The notes under the pieces were generated by a model. It had not been told where the DNA came from and made no database searches. It saw only the letters and a list, made by a program, of their open reading frames with translations. Shown in pieces: positions 63,227 to 64,000 of a DNA stretch of 64,000 nucleotides. The DNA is taken from NCBI RefSeq assembly GCF_018603515.1, contig NZ_JACATN010000001.1, positions 434,001 to 498,000 of the forward strand, read 5' to 3'. The DNA is from Zobellia barbeyronii (lineage in GTDB: Bacteria > Bacteroidota > Bacteroidia > Flavobacteriales > Flavobacteriaceae). Numbering within the stretch: position 1 is the first letter of the stretch; each line of letters starts with the position of its first letter. A program made the translations under genes and the position numbers.

Positions 63227-63724
63227 CTAAAGGAAATTAAATACAGCCCCAATATTGACCATAAACTGATTGTGCAGTTTTTCAGAAGGTTCTAGATTTT
63301 CTGTTTTATACTTGGCTATAGGAAAACCTAATTCCGTAAAAACACCAAGCCCGTCAGAAAAGAAAAAACGTGCACCCATATGAAAGCCAAAATTCTTAAG
63401 ACCTAAATCTAATCCAGGATAGATATCAACCTGATCGCCCAAACCTATTATATTACCTAAATGCGCACTGAAACGTGCCTTTGCATCAAAACGTTCCCAA
63501 GTACTGGCAGACACACTTTCATTTACACCTAAAAGATAGGTAGCAGTTGCCCCTATTGATATGTTTTCGCCAAGACCATAATCATAAGAAGTCATTATTC
63601 CTGTACCATTACTCTGTAAATTAGCACCTACTTGAAATTTTTGATCATCTCTGCCATCATAAGCTTGTGCAGAAAGATAAGTTGTTGAAAGAAGTAAGCA
63701 AACAGATAGAATGTAGAATTTCAT
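63227..63724 (-). CDS. Small outer-membrane-like beta-barrel protein (DUF6646-like)
   Basis: A 165-residue exported protein (signal peptide LLLSTTYLSAQ). After AYDGRDDQKFQVGANLQSNG come about eight alternating strands rich in Gly and aromatics, ending in a terminal beta-strand NIGAVFNFL with C-terminal hydrophobic residue, as for an outer-membrane barrel. I recall a flavobacterial family of this pattern, DUF6646, but am not certain. Function unknown. Confidence 0.6.
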   Translation of the reverse strand: MKFYILSVCLLLSTTYLSAQAYDGRDDQKFQVGANLQSNGTGIMTSYDYGLGENISIGATATYLLGVNESVSASTWERFDAKARFSAHLGNIIGLGDQVDIYPGLDLGLKNFGFHMGARFFFSDGLGVFTELGFPIAKYKTENLEPSEKLHNQFMVNIGAVFNFL

Positions 63725-63759
63725 TATAGTATTTTTTTTAAGAAAAGGATTTCAAAAAA

Positions 63760-64000
63760 TTATCGGGACAAAAGTTTAGCCGTTCGCTCAATTGCCTTTT
63801 TATTCTTTTTATCTATCCATTTCTGACCTTGTAATTTTCGCATTAATATATCAAAATTACGCATTATGAAAACATTATAGACACCCTCCGCAAAATTTAT
63901 AGGATTCTTTGGCCACGACCTTAAACTCATTGAAAAACCAGGAGTTTTATACTCCATATAATGCCAATATCCTTCAGGCATATAAAGAACTTCACCATGA
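63760..64000 (-). CDS. C-terminal part of a cupin/JmjC-like protein (cut by window edge)
   Basis: Only the last 80 codons are in the window; the gene continues past 64000. The visible part begins HGEVLYMPEGYWHYMEY, which matches the C-terminal iron-ligand strand (PxGYWH) of cupin_8/JmjC-type dioxygenases, and ends KKAIERTAKLLSR. These enzymes hydroxylate proteins or other targets with 2-oxoglutarate. The identity depends on this one motif. Confidence 0.6.
   Translation of the reverse strand, partial: HGEVLYMPEGYWHYMEYKTPGFSMSLRSWPKNPINFAEGVYNVFIMRNFDILMRKLQGQKWIDKKNKKAIERTAKLLSR

Noticed and set aside
1-64000. Search for CRISPR arrays, tRNA/rRNA genes, transposases and phage genes
   Set aside because: No regularly spaced repeats, no cloverleaf-like blocks with CCA-end context, and no integrase or transposase domains were recognised by eye. 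A tRNA scan would settle the RNA part.

Overview
The window is a 64-kb piece of a chromosome from a gliding, probably marine member of the Flavobacteriaceae (Bacteroidota). This is inferred from the gliding genes gldD and gldE, a type IX secretion sorting domain, a SusC/SusD pair, the gene order mutY-ssb-gldE-gldD, AT-rich DNA without Shine-Dalgarno leaders, and promoters of the Bacteroidota type (TTG about 20 bases before TAnnTTTG). I saw no rRNA, tRNA, CRISPR array, insertion sequence or prophage. Most of the window is ordinary core chromosome.

Layout. 0.1-8.3 kb: metabolic and small genes (2-hydroxyacid dehydrogenase, VOC protein, two GNAT acetyltransferases, an OlsF-like amino-lipid synthase, aspartate kinase, fructose-1,6-bisphosphatase, a TerB-like protein). 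8.5-14.9 kb: the four-gene ligase-associated DNA repair set (exonuclease, ATP-dependent ligase, DEXH helicase, phosphoesterase), with an inverted lipoprotein gene before the last member. 15-26.8 kb: a TspO-like membrane protein, a flavin disulfide reductase variant, mfd, two secreted alpha/beta-hydrolases, a TlpA-like thioredoxin, an ACT-domain protein and a YraN protein. 27-30.2 kb: a DUF1800/DUF1501 pair whose second member carries a T9SS sorting domain. 30.3-37.3 kb: metG, tex, two small conserved-looking proteins, a histone-deacetylase-family enzyme and a PAP2 phosphatase.

37.3-56.4 kb is the accessory island and the most interesting part. All of it reads on the minus strand. A GntR-type regulator with a LacI-like sensor is followed by susC, susD, two tandem VCBS/UnbV lipoproteins of about 1,170 residues each, and a vanadium-haloperoxidase-like PAP2 lipoprotein. 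After a 474-base gap come a cytoplasmic GH36 glycosidase, a sugar O-acetyltransferase and a sodium:solute symporter. The promoter regions of susC and of the GH36 gene share a 32-base block (26 of 32 identical, no gaps). It contains a direct repeat of CTATG-type half-sites next to the -7 box. This suggests that both units form one regulon, probably under the adjacent GntR protein. The core has surface import and binding proteins plus a haloperoxidase-fold enzyme but no secreted glycosidase, so it is a PUL-like locus with an unknown substrate.

56.6-64 kb returns to core genes: gldD, gldE, ssb and mutY on the minus strand; HU, a 29-residue mS38/bS22-like basic protein, an RNase E/G protein and recX on the plus strand; then a small outer-membrane-like protein and the end of a cupin/JmjC-like gene cut by the window edge. 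Functions are from reading translated sequence and recognising families by eye; no database search was run.
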